A DNA stretch of 64,000 bases. Origin: Halorussus salinus. Lineage in GTDB: Archaea; Halobacteriota; Halobacteria; Halobacteriales; Haladaptataceae. The stretch lies in NCBI RefSeq assembly GCF_004765815.2, contig NZ_SBIS02000008.1, positions 1-64,000 on the forward strand, written 5' to 3'. Below are positions 52,153-61,089 of this stretch, in pieces (position 1 is the stretch's first letter; the number at the start of each line of letters is the position of its first letter). The translations under genes were made by a program, and so were the position numbers. Below the pieces are notes generated by a model. It did no database searches. It saw only the letters and a list, made by a program, of their open reading frames with translations, and was not told the origin of the DNA.

Positions 52153-55100
52153 TCAGTCGTCCAAGAACGCCGACAGCAGTTTCCGCTCGCCGACGCGCAG
52201 GTGTTGGTGGAACGTCGGCGCGGAGACCCCGAGCGAGTCGCTGACCTCCTCACCGGTACTCTCGCGGGGCCACTCGAAGAACCCGGCGTAGTAGGCCGCG
52301 TCGAGGGCCGACCGCTGGCGCTCGGTCAGGTCGTCTTCGAGCGCCGACTGGAACTCTTGGACCGTCTGGTCGGGGCGCTCGCGCTCGCGCTGGGCCACGA
52401 CATCGGTGCCGGGAATCGCGTCCTGAATCGACTCCACGACCGAGCGCACGTCCGCCTTCCGCGGGAGTTCTACGACGCTCCGGCCGCCGTCGGCGTCGAA
52501 CTCCACGTCCACCAGCGTCCCGCCGTGTTCGCCCAGCGTCCGGAGCGGCGACGGCCCGGTGTAGACGAACTCGAAGAGGTTGCCGTCGTCGTGTTCGTTG
52601 ACGAGTCTGACCTGCTCCACGTCCGGGGCCTCGGTCGCTCGCTCGCGCACGCGGTCGGGTTCCAGCCCCTCGACGGTCATGAAGTAGACGAACGACCCGT
52701 CGGTGGTCATCGTCACGCCCTCCAGCGAGAAGGTGCCGCCCTCCTCGCGGGGGACCCGCGCGAAGAAGCCGTCCCCGTCGCGAATCTCGAACTCGACTTC
52801 GACCACGCTGTCCGAGAGGAGCGCCTTCTTGTTCTCGGCGGCGTTGATGGCGTGACCGATGGTCTCGCCGAGTTCCGCCAACACCGCCTGCTCGCGGTCG
52901 TCGAAGGCGTCGGCCCGGTCGGCGTAGACGCAGAGGACGCCGTAGACCGTCTCGCGGTAGCGAAGCGGGATTGCCGCGGCCGACTGGTAGCCCCGTTCGA
53001 GCGCCATCTCTCGCCACGGCTCGAACTCCTCGTCGTCGGGGACGCTCTGGACGACCTGCACCTCGCGGGTCTCCAGCGCCCGCTGGCTCGGTCCCGTCGG
53101 CGTCTCGTCGCGCATCCCGACGACGGCGTCGAGGTAGCCCTCCTCGACGCCCGCCCACGCGGTCGGCCTCGGGTCGTTGCTCCCCGCCATCACCTCGCCG
53201 GTCCACGCGAACTGGTACTGTTCGGACTCCGCGAGGCGTTCGGTGACCGCTTCGGCTATCTCCTCGCGGGTCGCGGCCCGGACCAGCAGTTGGTCCACGT
53301 CGCGGATGACCTCGTTGATGCGGTCGAGTTCCGCGAGTTGACTCCGCTGGTCGGCCAACTCCGACTCGCGGGCCGCGCGGTTCAGCGCGACTTCGACGTT
53401 CGCCGCCAGCACGCGCACCAAGTCTATCTCGTAGTCGTCGAACGCGCCGACGGTCGGCGAGGCGACGGTCATCACGCCCCACTCGCCCAGCGGGAACGCG
53501 CCGAACGCGCGGATGCCCTCCGAGCCGTCCTCGGCCGCGCGGGGGTCCTCCCACCCGTTGTCGAAGTGTTCGGCCTCGCCGTTTTCGAAGACGCTCCCGA
53601 CGATACCTTCGCCCGGCGCGAACGTCGGCGCATCGCCGACCTCTTCGATGGTGTTCTCGGGGACGATGTACGGTTCCAGCACTTCACTCTCGTCGTCCCA
53701 CCGGAACACTGACGAGTGGGGGATGTCGAGGACGGTCCGGACCGTCCGGACCGCGGTCTCGCAGATGTCGCGCTGGCGTTCGGCCGCCATCAGGTCGCGG
53801 GTCGCGCCGTGGAGGTCGTCCAGCATCGCCTCGCGCTCGACGCGCTCGGTCACGTCGTAGTAGAGTTCGACCCGGCCGCCAGCGTACAGGCCCGACTCGA
53901 TGGGGCGACTGAGATGCTGGAGGTACCGCTCGTCGCGCCCGCCGCCCGACGTGACGTGACAGGTGAACTCCTCGACGGAACTGTTCTCGTCGTAGGTCCG
54001 CGTCACCGTCTCGGCGAACTCCTCGCCGTCGGCCACGGCGTCCCGGACCTCGCGCTCCACCAGCGTCGGTTTGTCCGCGCCGACGATTCGCTCGCGGTCG
54101 AGACCGAAGTACTCGGCCACCGCGGAGTTGGCCCACGCCACCTCGAACTCGTCGTCCAGTACGAAGATGCCAACGTCGGTGTTGTCCATCACGTCCTCGG
54201 TCATCGACCGGTGGCGCTCCTCGGTGCGCTTGCGCTCGGTGATGTCGGTGTAGATGACGTAGTTGCCGGAGTCGCCCGAGACCTCGGCGTTTCGGAGCAG
54301 GAAGTCCCGAACGCCGTCCTCGGCCACGCGCTGGACCACGGCGTCCACGCGCTCGCCCCGGCCGACGCGCTCGTTGAGTTGGCGCGCCTCCGCGAGGCTG
54401 TCGTCGGGCACCAGCAAGTCGTCCAACGACTCGCCGCGGGCCGCCGACTCGTCGTAGCCGAAGGTCTCCTCGAACGCCTCGTTGACCGACTGGACCAGCG
54501 GTTCGCCGTCGCGGAGTTCGTAGCGCGCGGTCGGTTCGGGGACGTTCTCGAACAGCGCGGCGAACCGGTCGCGCTCGTCGCGGAGCGCCGTCTCGGACTC
54601 GACGCGGACCAGCGCCTCGGCGGCGTGAGAAACCAACAACTCCGCGAGTCGCGCGTCCTCGCGGTCGAACTCGCCCGGCGATTCGGACCCCGCTTGGAAG
54701 ACGCCCGCGTCGCCGAACGGGATGCTGAGCAGCGACCGGAACTGTTCGGTCACCACGTCCACGTCGGATAGCTCGTGGATGTCGCGGACGACGAACGACT
54801 CGCCGGTCCGGTAGGTCTCGCCCGCTAATCCCTCGTCGGCCTCCAGAACGTCGTAATCGGCCGCGTCGAGTTTCGACGAGGTCGCCTTCGGCACGAGGAG
54901 ACCGTCCTCCTCGATGTCGATGCCACAGATGTCGAACTTCAGAATCTCCTCGGCGGCGTCCACCGTCTGGCGGTAGATTTCGTCCGGCGTATCACAGCCC
55001 TCCAACTTGACCGCGACGTGGTGAAGCTCCTCGATTTTGCCCTTCTCGCGGGTCAGGTCGCGCTCCAACTGCTTGCGGTCGCTGATGTCGGTGTAGATGA

Positions 55101-56685
55101 CGTATCCGCGGTCCGCTTGGGCCGGAACGCCCGCGGTCCGGAGCAGGAAGCTCCGACGCCCCTCGGCGGTCGCACGCACCACCTCGGCCTCGACGTGTTC
55201 GCCCGCCCGCATCCGCTCGACGTGTTCCTCGGCCTGCTCGCGGTACTCGTCGGGGACGATGTACTCGAAGACCGATTCCCCGAACAGCGCGCCGCCCTCG
55301 TAGCCGAAGGTCTCCTCGAAGGCCTCGTTGACCGACCGGAACACGGGCTCCCCGTCGCGCATCTCGTAGTAGACGATGGCGTCGCGGGTGTTCTCGAACA
55401 GCGCGGCGAACCGGTCGCGCTCGTTCTGGAGCGCCGTCTCCGAGCGAATCCGCTGGAGCGACTGGGCGAGGTGGGAGGCCAGCAACTCCGCGAGTTCGGC
55501 GTCGCTCTCGTCGAACGCCGCCGACCGCTTCGAGACGGCCTGAAACACGCCCATCTCGCCGATGGGGACGGTCAGCGCCGACCGGTAGCCGCTCTCGGCC
55601 GGGTCCACGCTCTCGGCGTGGAGGTCCGCGGTCCGGAGCGTCTCGTTCTCCCGGTAGGCGCGGGCCGCGAGTTTGTCGTCGGCCGACAGCGCGGTCGTCG
55701 TGTAGTAGCCGTCCGTCGGCACGCCCTTCGAGACGGCCTGCGGGACGAGTTCGCGGCCCTCCACGGTGTCCACCGCGCAGAGGTCGAATTCGAGCAACTG
55801 CTCGGCGGTCTCGACGGCCAACCGACAGACCTCCTCGACGCTCTCGCAGTTCTCCAGCATCACCGCGACCTCGTGGAGTTCCTTCGTCTTTCGCTTCTCG
55901 GCTTCGAGGCGCTGTTTTAGCTCCTCGCGCTCGCCCACGTCCCGGACCACCGCCGAAAAGTAGTGTCGGCCGTCCCGGACGCTCTCGCGGAACGACACCG
56001 CCAGCGGAACCTCGCGGCCCTCGCGGTGACGACCCGGCAGTTCCACGTAGTCGCGGCGGACGAGGTCGTCGTCCGCGCACAGCGACCGGACCTCCTCGTC
56101 CACGCGGTCGTGGACCGACTCGGCGAGCAACTTCTCGACGGACTCGCCGACCACTTCGTCGGGTTCCCACCCGAAGACGCGCTCGACGGCCTCGTTGGCG
56201 AACGTCACCTCGCAGTCGTCGTCTATCGTGAGAATCGGGTCGGGCGACTCCTCGACCAGCGTCCCGAACCGGTCGGCGAGTCGGTCGCGCTCGCGTTCGA
56301 CCGCTCGGAACTCGGTCGCGCGCTCGACCCGACGGCCGATGCGCTCTGGCAGTCCGGCCCGCGGTCTGGTCGGGACGAACGCCACGTCAGCGGGTGCCTC
56401 CTCGACCGACTCGGCCACGAGGAGCCTCGCGATATCGGGATAGAGCCGCCCGACCGCCCCGAGGAGTTCCCCGCCGCGAACGTCGTCGAGTTCCTCCTCG
56501 GCGACGATGCAGTCCACGTCCCCCGATTCGAGTCCGTCGAGCGCGCTCGCTCCGTCGCGCTCGGCCCTCACCTCGGCGTCCGGTAGCCTCGCGGCGAGAG
56601 ACTCCCCGCGCCCCTCCTCGCCGACGTACAGTATCCTACGCGCCGCCCCCGTCGCGCTGCTCGCGTCCCCCTGCGGCCTGAGCAT
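52153..56685 (-). CDS. Giant PAS/GAF sensor-regulator with bacterio-opsin activator HTH
   Basis: 1510 residues from ATG 56685 (a GTG at 56703 is less likely). Approximate order: degenerate receiver (20-110), PAS (140-265), GAF (285-430), PAS (435-550), GAF (565-700), PAS (715-825), PAS (840-950), GAF (965-1110), GAF (1125-1280), bacterioopsin-activator domain (1285-1440) and HTH_10 (TERQRSALDAAYYAGFFEWP to the end). The ERDRFAALFEN and SVNEAFEETFGY runs recur in two PAS units, showing internal duplication. The receiver's phosphoacceptor Asp is replaced by Glu (CIVAEEELDD). It is a transcriptional regulator with multiple ligand- or redox-sensing inputs. Targets unknown. Confidence 0.9.
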   Translation of the reverse strand: MLRPQGDASSATGAARRILYVGEEGRGESLAARLPDAEVRAERDGASALDGLESGDVDCIVAEEELDDVRGGELLGAVGRLYPDIARLLVAESVEEAPADVAFVPTRPRAGLPERIGRRVERATEFRAVERERDRLADRFGTLVEESPDPILTIDDDCEVTFANEAVERVFGWEPDEVVGESVEKLLAESVHDRVDEEVRSLCADDDLVRRDYVELPGRHREGREVPLAVSFRESVRDGRHYFSAVVRDVGEREELKQRLEAEKRKTKELHEVAVMLENCESVEEVCRLAVETAEQLLEFDLCAVDTVEGRELVPQAVSKGVPTDGYYTTTALSADDKLAARAYRENETLRTADLHAESVDPAESGYRSALTVPIGEMGVFQAVSKRSAAFDESDAELAELLASHLAQSLQRIRSETALQNERDRFAALFENTRDAIVYYEMRDGEPVFRSVNEAFEETFGYEGGALFGESVFEYIVPDEYREQAEEHVERMRAGEHVEAEVVRATAEGRRSFLLRTAGVPAQADRGYVIYTDISDRKQLERDLTREKGKIEELHHVAVKLEGCDTPDEIYRQTVDAAEEILKFDICGIDIEEDGLLVPKATSSKLDAADYDVLEADEGLAGETYRTGESFVVRDIHELSDVDVVTEQFRSLLSIPFGDAGVFQAGSESPGEFDREDARLAELLVSHAAEALVRVESETALRDERDRFAALFENVPEPTARYELRDGEPLVQSVNEAFEETFGYDESAARGESLDDLLVPDDSLAEARQLNERVGRGERVDAVVQRVAEDGVRDFLLRNAEVSGDSGNYVIYTDITERKRTEERHRSMTEDVMDNTDVGIFVLDDEFEVAWANSAVAEYFGLDRERIVGADKPTLVEREVRDAVADGEEFAETVTRTYDENSSVEEFTCHVTSGGGRDERYLQHLSRPIESGLYAGGRVELYYDVTERVEREAMLDDLHGATRDLMAAERQRDICETAVRTVRTVLDIPHSSVFRWDDESEVLEPYIVPENTIEEVGDAPTFAPGEGIVGSVFENGEAEHFDNGWEDPRAAEDGSEGIRAFGAFPLGEWGVMTVASPTVGAFDDYEIDLVRVLAANVEVALNRAARESELADQRSQLAELDRINEVIRDVDQLLVRAATREEIAEAVTERLAESEQYQFAWTGEVMAGSNDPRPTAWAGVEEGYLDAVVGMRDETPTGPSQRALETREVQVVQSVPDDEEFEPWREMALERGYQSAAAIPLRYRETVYGVLCVYADRADAFDDREQAVLAELGETIGHAINAAENKKALLSDSVVEVEFEIRDGDGFFARVPREEGGTFSLEGVTMTTDGSFVYFMTVEGLEPDRVRERATEAPDVEQVRLVNEHDDGNLFEFVYTGPSPLRTLGEHGGTLVDVEFDADGGRSVVELPRKADVRSVVESIQDAIPGTDVVAQRERERPDQTVQEFQSALEDDLTERQRSALDAAYYAGFFEWPRESTGEEVSDSLGVSAPTFHQHLRVGERKLLSAFLDD

Positions 56686-56984
56686 CGTTCGCACGACAGA
56701 CACTCCGTCGTTGTTAGCGTTTCGCCTCTGCTCTCTGACCGTTTCCTATCTTCCGTGACGGTATCTGTTGGAATTGCAGTTTAGGGTTTAGACTTTTTGA
56801 TTTCTCGGACCTTTAATATCGTATTTGAAATATCGGCGCGCTTCGCCGGTGTCGGTTCGCGCTCCCGCCGTGGGGCACGAGGCACCGTCGGACAACCCGC
56901 GTCTTCCGAGCCGCGCCGTCCGTCGAGTTCCGGCGAGACGACGCTTCTGCAACCATTAAGAGCCGGGGGCCTCACGTCTCGGGT

Positions 56985-58760
56985 ATGCGACTGGAGGAGT
57001 ACTGGGGCGTCGGGCCCAAGACGCGCGAGCGGTTGGAGGCCGAACTCGGGACCGAGCGCGCCGTCGAGGCCATCGAGTCGGGCGAGGTCAGGTCGCTGGT
57101 CGCCGCGGGACTCTCCCGCGGGCGCGCGACCCGCATCCTCCGCCGGGCCAACGGCGGCGAGGGCATGTCCGTGCTGGCGACCCGCGACACCCGCGCCGTC
57201 TACAAGGAACTCCTCGACGTGGCCAGCGGCTACGCCGTGACCGAGGACGCGGCCGACCGCATCCGGGTATTGACCCCGCTCATGGAGCGCGAGGAGGCCG
57301 AGTCGCGGCTCGATTCGGTGATGGACGCGGCCTCCTCGTGGGCCGGAATCGACGGCGAGACCCGCGAGGCGGTCCTGTCGGCCTTCGCCGAGTACGCCGA
57401 GGACGACCGCATCGGCGACGACGAGGCCGCGGTTCGGACCGTCCTCGCGTTGCGCGAGGCGGGCCTCTCGGAGGGCGCGTTCTCGCGCGTGGCCGACATC
57501 GACCGCGCGGACCTCGACGCCGCGGCGTCGGCGCTCGCGGACCTCGACGGCGGCGACGTGGCCCGCGGCGTGGACGAGGAACTGGACTCCCTGCGCGACG
57601 CGCTCTCCGGCGTGGAATCGCTGTCTGCCGACTCGCTCGACGCCATGCAGGAGATACGCGAGGAGGCCCGCGCGGGAGCCGAGTTCGGCGAGGTCGTCGT
57701 GGACTACGTGGCCAGCGAGACCGACGCCGGGTTCCGGCGCGTCCGCGACGCGACGCCCGACGAGGCGGTGGACGCGACCGACTTCGTGAACGCGACGCTC
57801 CGGGAGTTGGCCGACGACCTCCGGGAGTCCGTCGAGGAGCGCGAGCGGTCGGTCGCCCGGCGGCTCCGGGGTCGAATCGCGGAGAACCAGTCGGCCATCG
57901 ACGCCGCGACCGCCGCGGTGTCGGACCTCTCGTTCAACCTCTCGCTGGCGCGCTTCGCGGTCGATTTCGACCTCACTCGGCCCGCGTTCGCGGACAACGG
58001 GTTCGCGGTCCGGAACGCCCGGAACGTCTCCATCGAGGCCGGGGACGAGGCGGTCCAACCCGTGACCTACGCCGTCGGCGACCACGAGGTGCCGGGCAAA
58101 TCCGGTTCTGGAGGGCCTGTCCCGCCGAGCGGCGACCGCGTGTCGGTCCTGACCGGCGCGAACTCCGGGGGGAAGACGACCCTGCTGGAGACGCTCTGTC
58201 AGGTCGCCCTGCTGGCTCAGATGGGCCTGCCGGTCCCCGCCGACGAGGCCGAGGTCGCCATCTCCGAGGATATCGTGTTCCACCGCCGCCACGCGAGTTT
58301 CAACGCGGGCGTACTGGAATCGACGCTCCGGAGCATCGTCCCGCCGCTGACCGAAGGCGAGAACACCCTGATGCTGGTCGACGAGTTCGAGGCCATCACG
58401 GAACCGGGGAGCGCCGCCGACCTCCTGCACGGACTCGTCCGTCTGACGGTGAATCGCGGTGCCTTGGGCGTCTTCGTCACGCACCTCGCCGACGACCTCA
58501 AGCCCCTGCCCGAGAAGGCCCGCAAGGACGGCATCTTCGCGGAGGGACTGGACGACGACCTCGAACTCGAAGTGGACTACCAGCCCCGGTTCGGCACGGT
58601 CGGCAAGTCCACGCCGGAGTTCATCGTCTCGCGCCTGCTCGCGGGCGCGGACGACCGCACCGAGCGGTCGGGCTTCGAGACGCTGGCCCGCGCCGTCGGC
58701 GAGGAGGCCGTCCAACGCACCTTGGACGACTGGCCGCCGGAAGCGAACGCCGACGACTGA
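56985..58760 (+). CDS. MutS-like ATPase with N-terminal helix-hairpin-helix
   Basis: Residues 1-55 hold HhH-type DNA-binding motifs (WGVGPKTRERLEAEL, AAGLSRGRATRILRR). A core and clamp-like helical region follows, then a MutS ATPase domain with Walker A TGANSGGKTTLL and Walker B NTLMLVDEFEA, GVFVTHLADDL. No N-terminal mismatch domain and no C-terminal Smr domain, so it is nearer to archaeal MutS2/MutS5-type proteins. CATTAAG lies ~28 bp before the ATG. Confidence 0.88.
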   Translation: MRLEEYWGVGPKTRERLEAELGTERAVEAIESGEVRSLVAAGLSRGRATRILRRANGGEGMSVLATRDTRAVYKELLDVASGYAVTEDAADRIRVLTPLMEREEAESRLDSVMDAASSWAGIDGETREAVLSAFAEYAEDDRIGDDEAAVRTVLALREAGLSEGAFSRVADIDRADLDAAASALADLDGGDVARGVDEELDSLRDALSGVESLSADSLDAMQEIREEARAGAEFGEVVVDYVASETDAGFRRVRDATPDEAVDATDFVNATLRELADDLRESVEERERSVARRLRGRIAENQSAIDAATAAVSDLSFNLSLARFAVDFDLTRPAFADNGFAVRNARNVSIEAGDEAVQPVTYAVGDHEVPGKSGSGGPVPPSGDRVSVLTGANSGGKTTLLETLCQVALLAQMGLPVPADEAEVAISEDIVFHRRHASFNAGVLESTLRSIVPPLTEGENTLMLVDEFEAITEPGSAADLLHGLVRLTVNRGALGVFVTHLADDLKPLPEKARKDGIFAEGLDDDLELEVDYQPRFGTVGKSTPEFIVSRLLAGADDRTERSGFETLARAVGEEAVQRTLDDWPPEANADD

Positions 58761-58793
58761 GTACCTGTAGCTCCCACTTCCACGCCCCTACCC

Positions 58794-60014
58794 GTGACTC
58801 CACCCCGAAACCCCACCGACGCCAGAATCGTCCTCGCTTCGGGTGTCCTGCTGGGCGTCGTCGGTCTCGTCTCGACCGCGCTCCAGCACCCGACGCTGGT
58901 CGGCATCGACCTACAGGTGTACTACTTCGCGGCGAAGGCGGCGCTCGCTGGCGGCGACTTCTACGCGGTCTCGCCGCCGATGCACCCCCAGTACGGCTAC
59001 GTCTACCCGCCGATTTCGATTCTGTTCTTCTATCCCTTCGGTCTCCTCGGGAGTTGGCAGGCCGCCTTCGCCGCGTTCACGCTCCTGAATGTCGCGGCGG
59101 CGCTCGGCGTCGCAGTCCTGCTGGTGCGGACCATCGAGGAGCGCCGCCCCGAACCGCTCCCGCGGCTCGACCGGGGTCTCGTCGCGGGGTTCTGCCTGCT
59201 GTCACTGCACTCGGCTTCGACGCTCCTCTACGGCGAGACGAACTTCCTGCTGTTGCTCGCGCTGGTCGCTGGCTTTCGGTGGCTGGACCGGAACCGCGGC
59301 GTCGCCTCCGGCGTCGCGTTCGCGCTCCCGGCGTTCGTCAAGTTGTTCCCCGCCGCGGTCGGCGTCTGGCTCCTGCGCGAGCGAGCGTGGCGCGCGGTCG
59401 CGGCCGCGACGGCGACCGGCACGGGCCTGTTCGCGCTCAGCGTCGCGGCCTTCGGCGTCGAGAGCCACCTCACCTACGTCGAGGTGGCGATTCTGCCGCG
59501 CCTGTCCAGCGCCGAGTTCGCTGGCGGTCTCCCGGCCGGGACGGCGATGCTCACGCTCCGGCGACCCATCTCGGTCGCCCTGCCGGGACTGAACCCCTCG
59601 CTGTACGGCCCGCTCGCGTTCGCCCTCCTCGCGCCCGCGGTCGGCTACTGCTACCGGGACGTGTCGGGAGCGGTGGACCGACTCGTCGCGGTCTTCGCCA
59701 CGATGGCGGCCATCGTCCTCGGGTTCCCGTCGCTGTTGCTCTACGCCGTCTTCCTCGTCTTCCCGCTGGTGCCCCTGCTCTACCTGCTGGAACGCAGCCC
59801 GGCCCGGAACCTGTTCGTCGCGGGGGCGTTCGTCGCCAACTTCGCGGTGACGCTGGCGAACGTCCGGAGCGCGCTCGCCGGGACGACTTTCGAGGGACTC
59901 CTCGGCGTCCTGCGCCCGGTGTTGACGCTCGGGACGCCGACGCTGTACGGGACGGTCCTGATGCTCGCGGGGTGTCTCTGCTGGGCGAGGAGGTCGTCGG
60001 TCAGAAGAACATGA
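58794..60014 (+). CDS. GT87-type polyprenyl-phosphate-dependent mannosyltransferase-like membrane protein
   Basis: GTG 58794. About ten helices. The first exoloop has the GT87/DUF2029 pattern GIDLQVYYFAAKAALAGGDF (with the conserved Asp) and YGYVYPPISILFF. These enzymes transfer mannose or other sugars from lipid carriers, in envelope glycolipid or glycoprotein synthesis. 33 bp after the MutS-like gene. The stop overlaps the convergent zinc-ribbon gene by 14 bp. Confidence 0.82.
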   Translation: MTPPRNPTDARIVLASGVLLGVVGLVSTALQHPTLVGIDLQVYYFAAKAALAGGDFYAVSPPMHPQYGYVYPPISILFFYPFGLLGSWQAAFAAFTLLNVAAALGVAVLLVRTIEERRPEPLPRLDRGLVAGFCLLSLHSASTLLYGETNFLLLLALVAGFRWLDRNRGVASGVAFALPAFVKLFPAAVGVWLLRERAWRAVAAATATGTGLFALSVAAFGVESHLTYVEVAILPRLSSAEFAGGLPAGTAMLTLRRPISVALPGLNPSLYGPLAFALLAPAVGYCYRDVSGAVDRLVAVFATMAAIVLGFPSLLLYAVFLVFPLVPLLYLLERSPARNLFVAGAFVANFAVTLANVRSALAGTTFEGLLGVLRPVLTLGTPTLYGTVLMLAGCLCWARRSSVRRT

Positions 60015-60213
60015 CCCACGCGATGAGTCCCATCGTGAGGAGGGCCAACAGCGCGGGAAGCAGGGCCAACAGCGCGTTCGTCAGGCTACCGAGGCGCTGT
60101 TCGTTGTCTACCGGTCGAAGGACGCTGTAGCCACATTCGACGCACTGCTTGCGGTCCGTGCGGTGCTTTCGACCGCAGTCCTTGCACTCCCACTGCTTTG
60201 GCCCGATACCCAT
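60001..60213 (-). CDS. Zinc-ribbon membrane protein, 70 aa
   Basis: An N-terminal zinc ribbon (CKDCGRKH and CVECGYSV) is followed by one or two hydrophobic helices (LLALLPALLALLTMGLIAWV). ATG 60213. Common haloarchaeal architecture, function unknown. Confidence 0.75.
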   Translation of the reverse strand: MGIGPKQWECKDCGRKHRTDRKQCVECGYSVLRPVDNEQRLGSLTNALLALLPALLALLTMGLIAWVMFF

Positions 60214-60350
60214 GTCGCGTTGCCCGATGCCACGAACCGGGGGGTGTTAGCTCTTGCGACCTCTCTTGGGACCGCTTTCGAACGGTATTTCGCGTCTGTT
60301 GGCGGCTCTCGACGCTCTCTGCGGGAGTCTCTCCTCCGAACGGGTCTGCT

Positions 60351-60364
60351 AAATTTTAAATAGC
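60351..60364 (+). promoter_or_regulatory. TATA element of the 60385 gene
   Basis: TAAATTTTAAATAG is centred ~27 bp before the GTG at 60385, which supports that start and a leaderless mRNA. Confidence 0.55.
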
Positions 60365-60384
60365 CCGCTGTCGATATTTCCAGC

Positions 60385-61002
60385 GTGGCACGTTCACAGT
60401 CCTCTCCCTCCAACACGCTGTTGGAGGGTCCGGTCTCGCCCGAAGACGTGACGCCGGAGGTGTGCGACGTTCTCGGCCGCCCTGCGGAGACGAATCTGTT
60501 GGTCATCTCCTACAGCGACGACCCCGACGCGTGGCTTCGTAACTGGCGACGCACGGCGGGCGAGCGCCCGGCGGAGTTCGGGTTCGTCAACGTCGGCGTC
60601 ACGACTCGCTCGACGGCGTCTGCGAGCAGTCCGAGTTCGACTTGTCGCTCAGCCCCGACCGCTCGTTCGCCGTCGCCGGACGACACCCTGCCGGTCGCCG
60701 CCGCCGTCTCGGACCCGGCGGACCTCGCGACCGTGGGCGTCAGAGCCAGCGAGTACCTCGAAACGTGGCGCGAGGAGGACCGGCGGTCGGTGGTCCTGCT
60801 GGACTCGCTGACCGCACTGCTGGACGCGGTTGCGCTCGAACGCGCCGCCCGCTTCGTCCACCTCCTCGGGGGTCGGATAGAGAGCGTGGACGGCCGCGGC
60901 TACTTCCTCGCGGACCCGGCGGACCACGACGACGCCGCGCTCGGCGTCCTCCGCGAACACGTCGATAGCGTGGTGACCGCGGACTCGTCGCCGCCGACGT
61001 AA
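60385..61002 (+). CDS. RecA/KaiC-like-fold hypothetical protein (DUF7504-like), 205 aa
   Basis: TNLLVISYSDDPDAWLRNW, RRTAGERPAEFGFVNVG and SVVLLDSLTALLDAV follow the haloarchaeal pattern of small KaiC-like proteins without a Walker A motif, annotated DUF7504 as I recall. The middle (residues ~75-105) is low-complexity Ser/Thr/Pro/Ala. GTG start supported by the TATA element 27 bp upstream. Role possibly regulatory. Confidence 0.65.
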   Translation: MARSQSSPSNTLLEGPVSPEDVTPEVCDVLGRPAETNLLVISYSDDPDAWLRNWRRTAGERPAEFGFVNVGVTTRSTASASSPSSTCRSAPTARSPSPDDTLPVAAAVSDPADLATVGVRASEYLETWREEDRRSVVLLDSLTALLDAVALERAARFVHLLGGRIESVDGRGYFLADPADHDDAALGVLREHVDSVVTADSSPPT

Positions 61003-61089
61003 CCCGAGCCAGTCCGTCGCTGATTTCCCGTTCTCCTCACGCCTCGGGAGGGAACACTTATCCGACAGGCGCGACACCCCGGCGTACGA

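Noticed and set aside
57338-60130. Plus-strand 930-aa Arg/Gly-rich ORF
   Set aside because: Frame-shifted shadow of the MutS-like and GT87 genes; typical of high-GC DNA.
60600-60700. Frameshift inside the DUF7504-like gene
   Set aside because: An alternative frame looks briefly protein-like, but the annotated frame is open throughout and resumes family-like sequence; the segment is just low-complexity.
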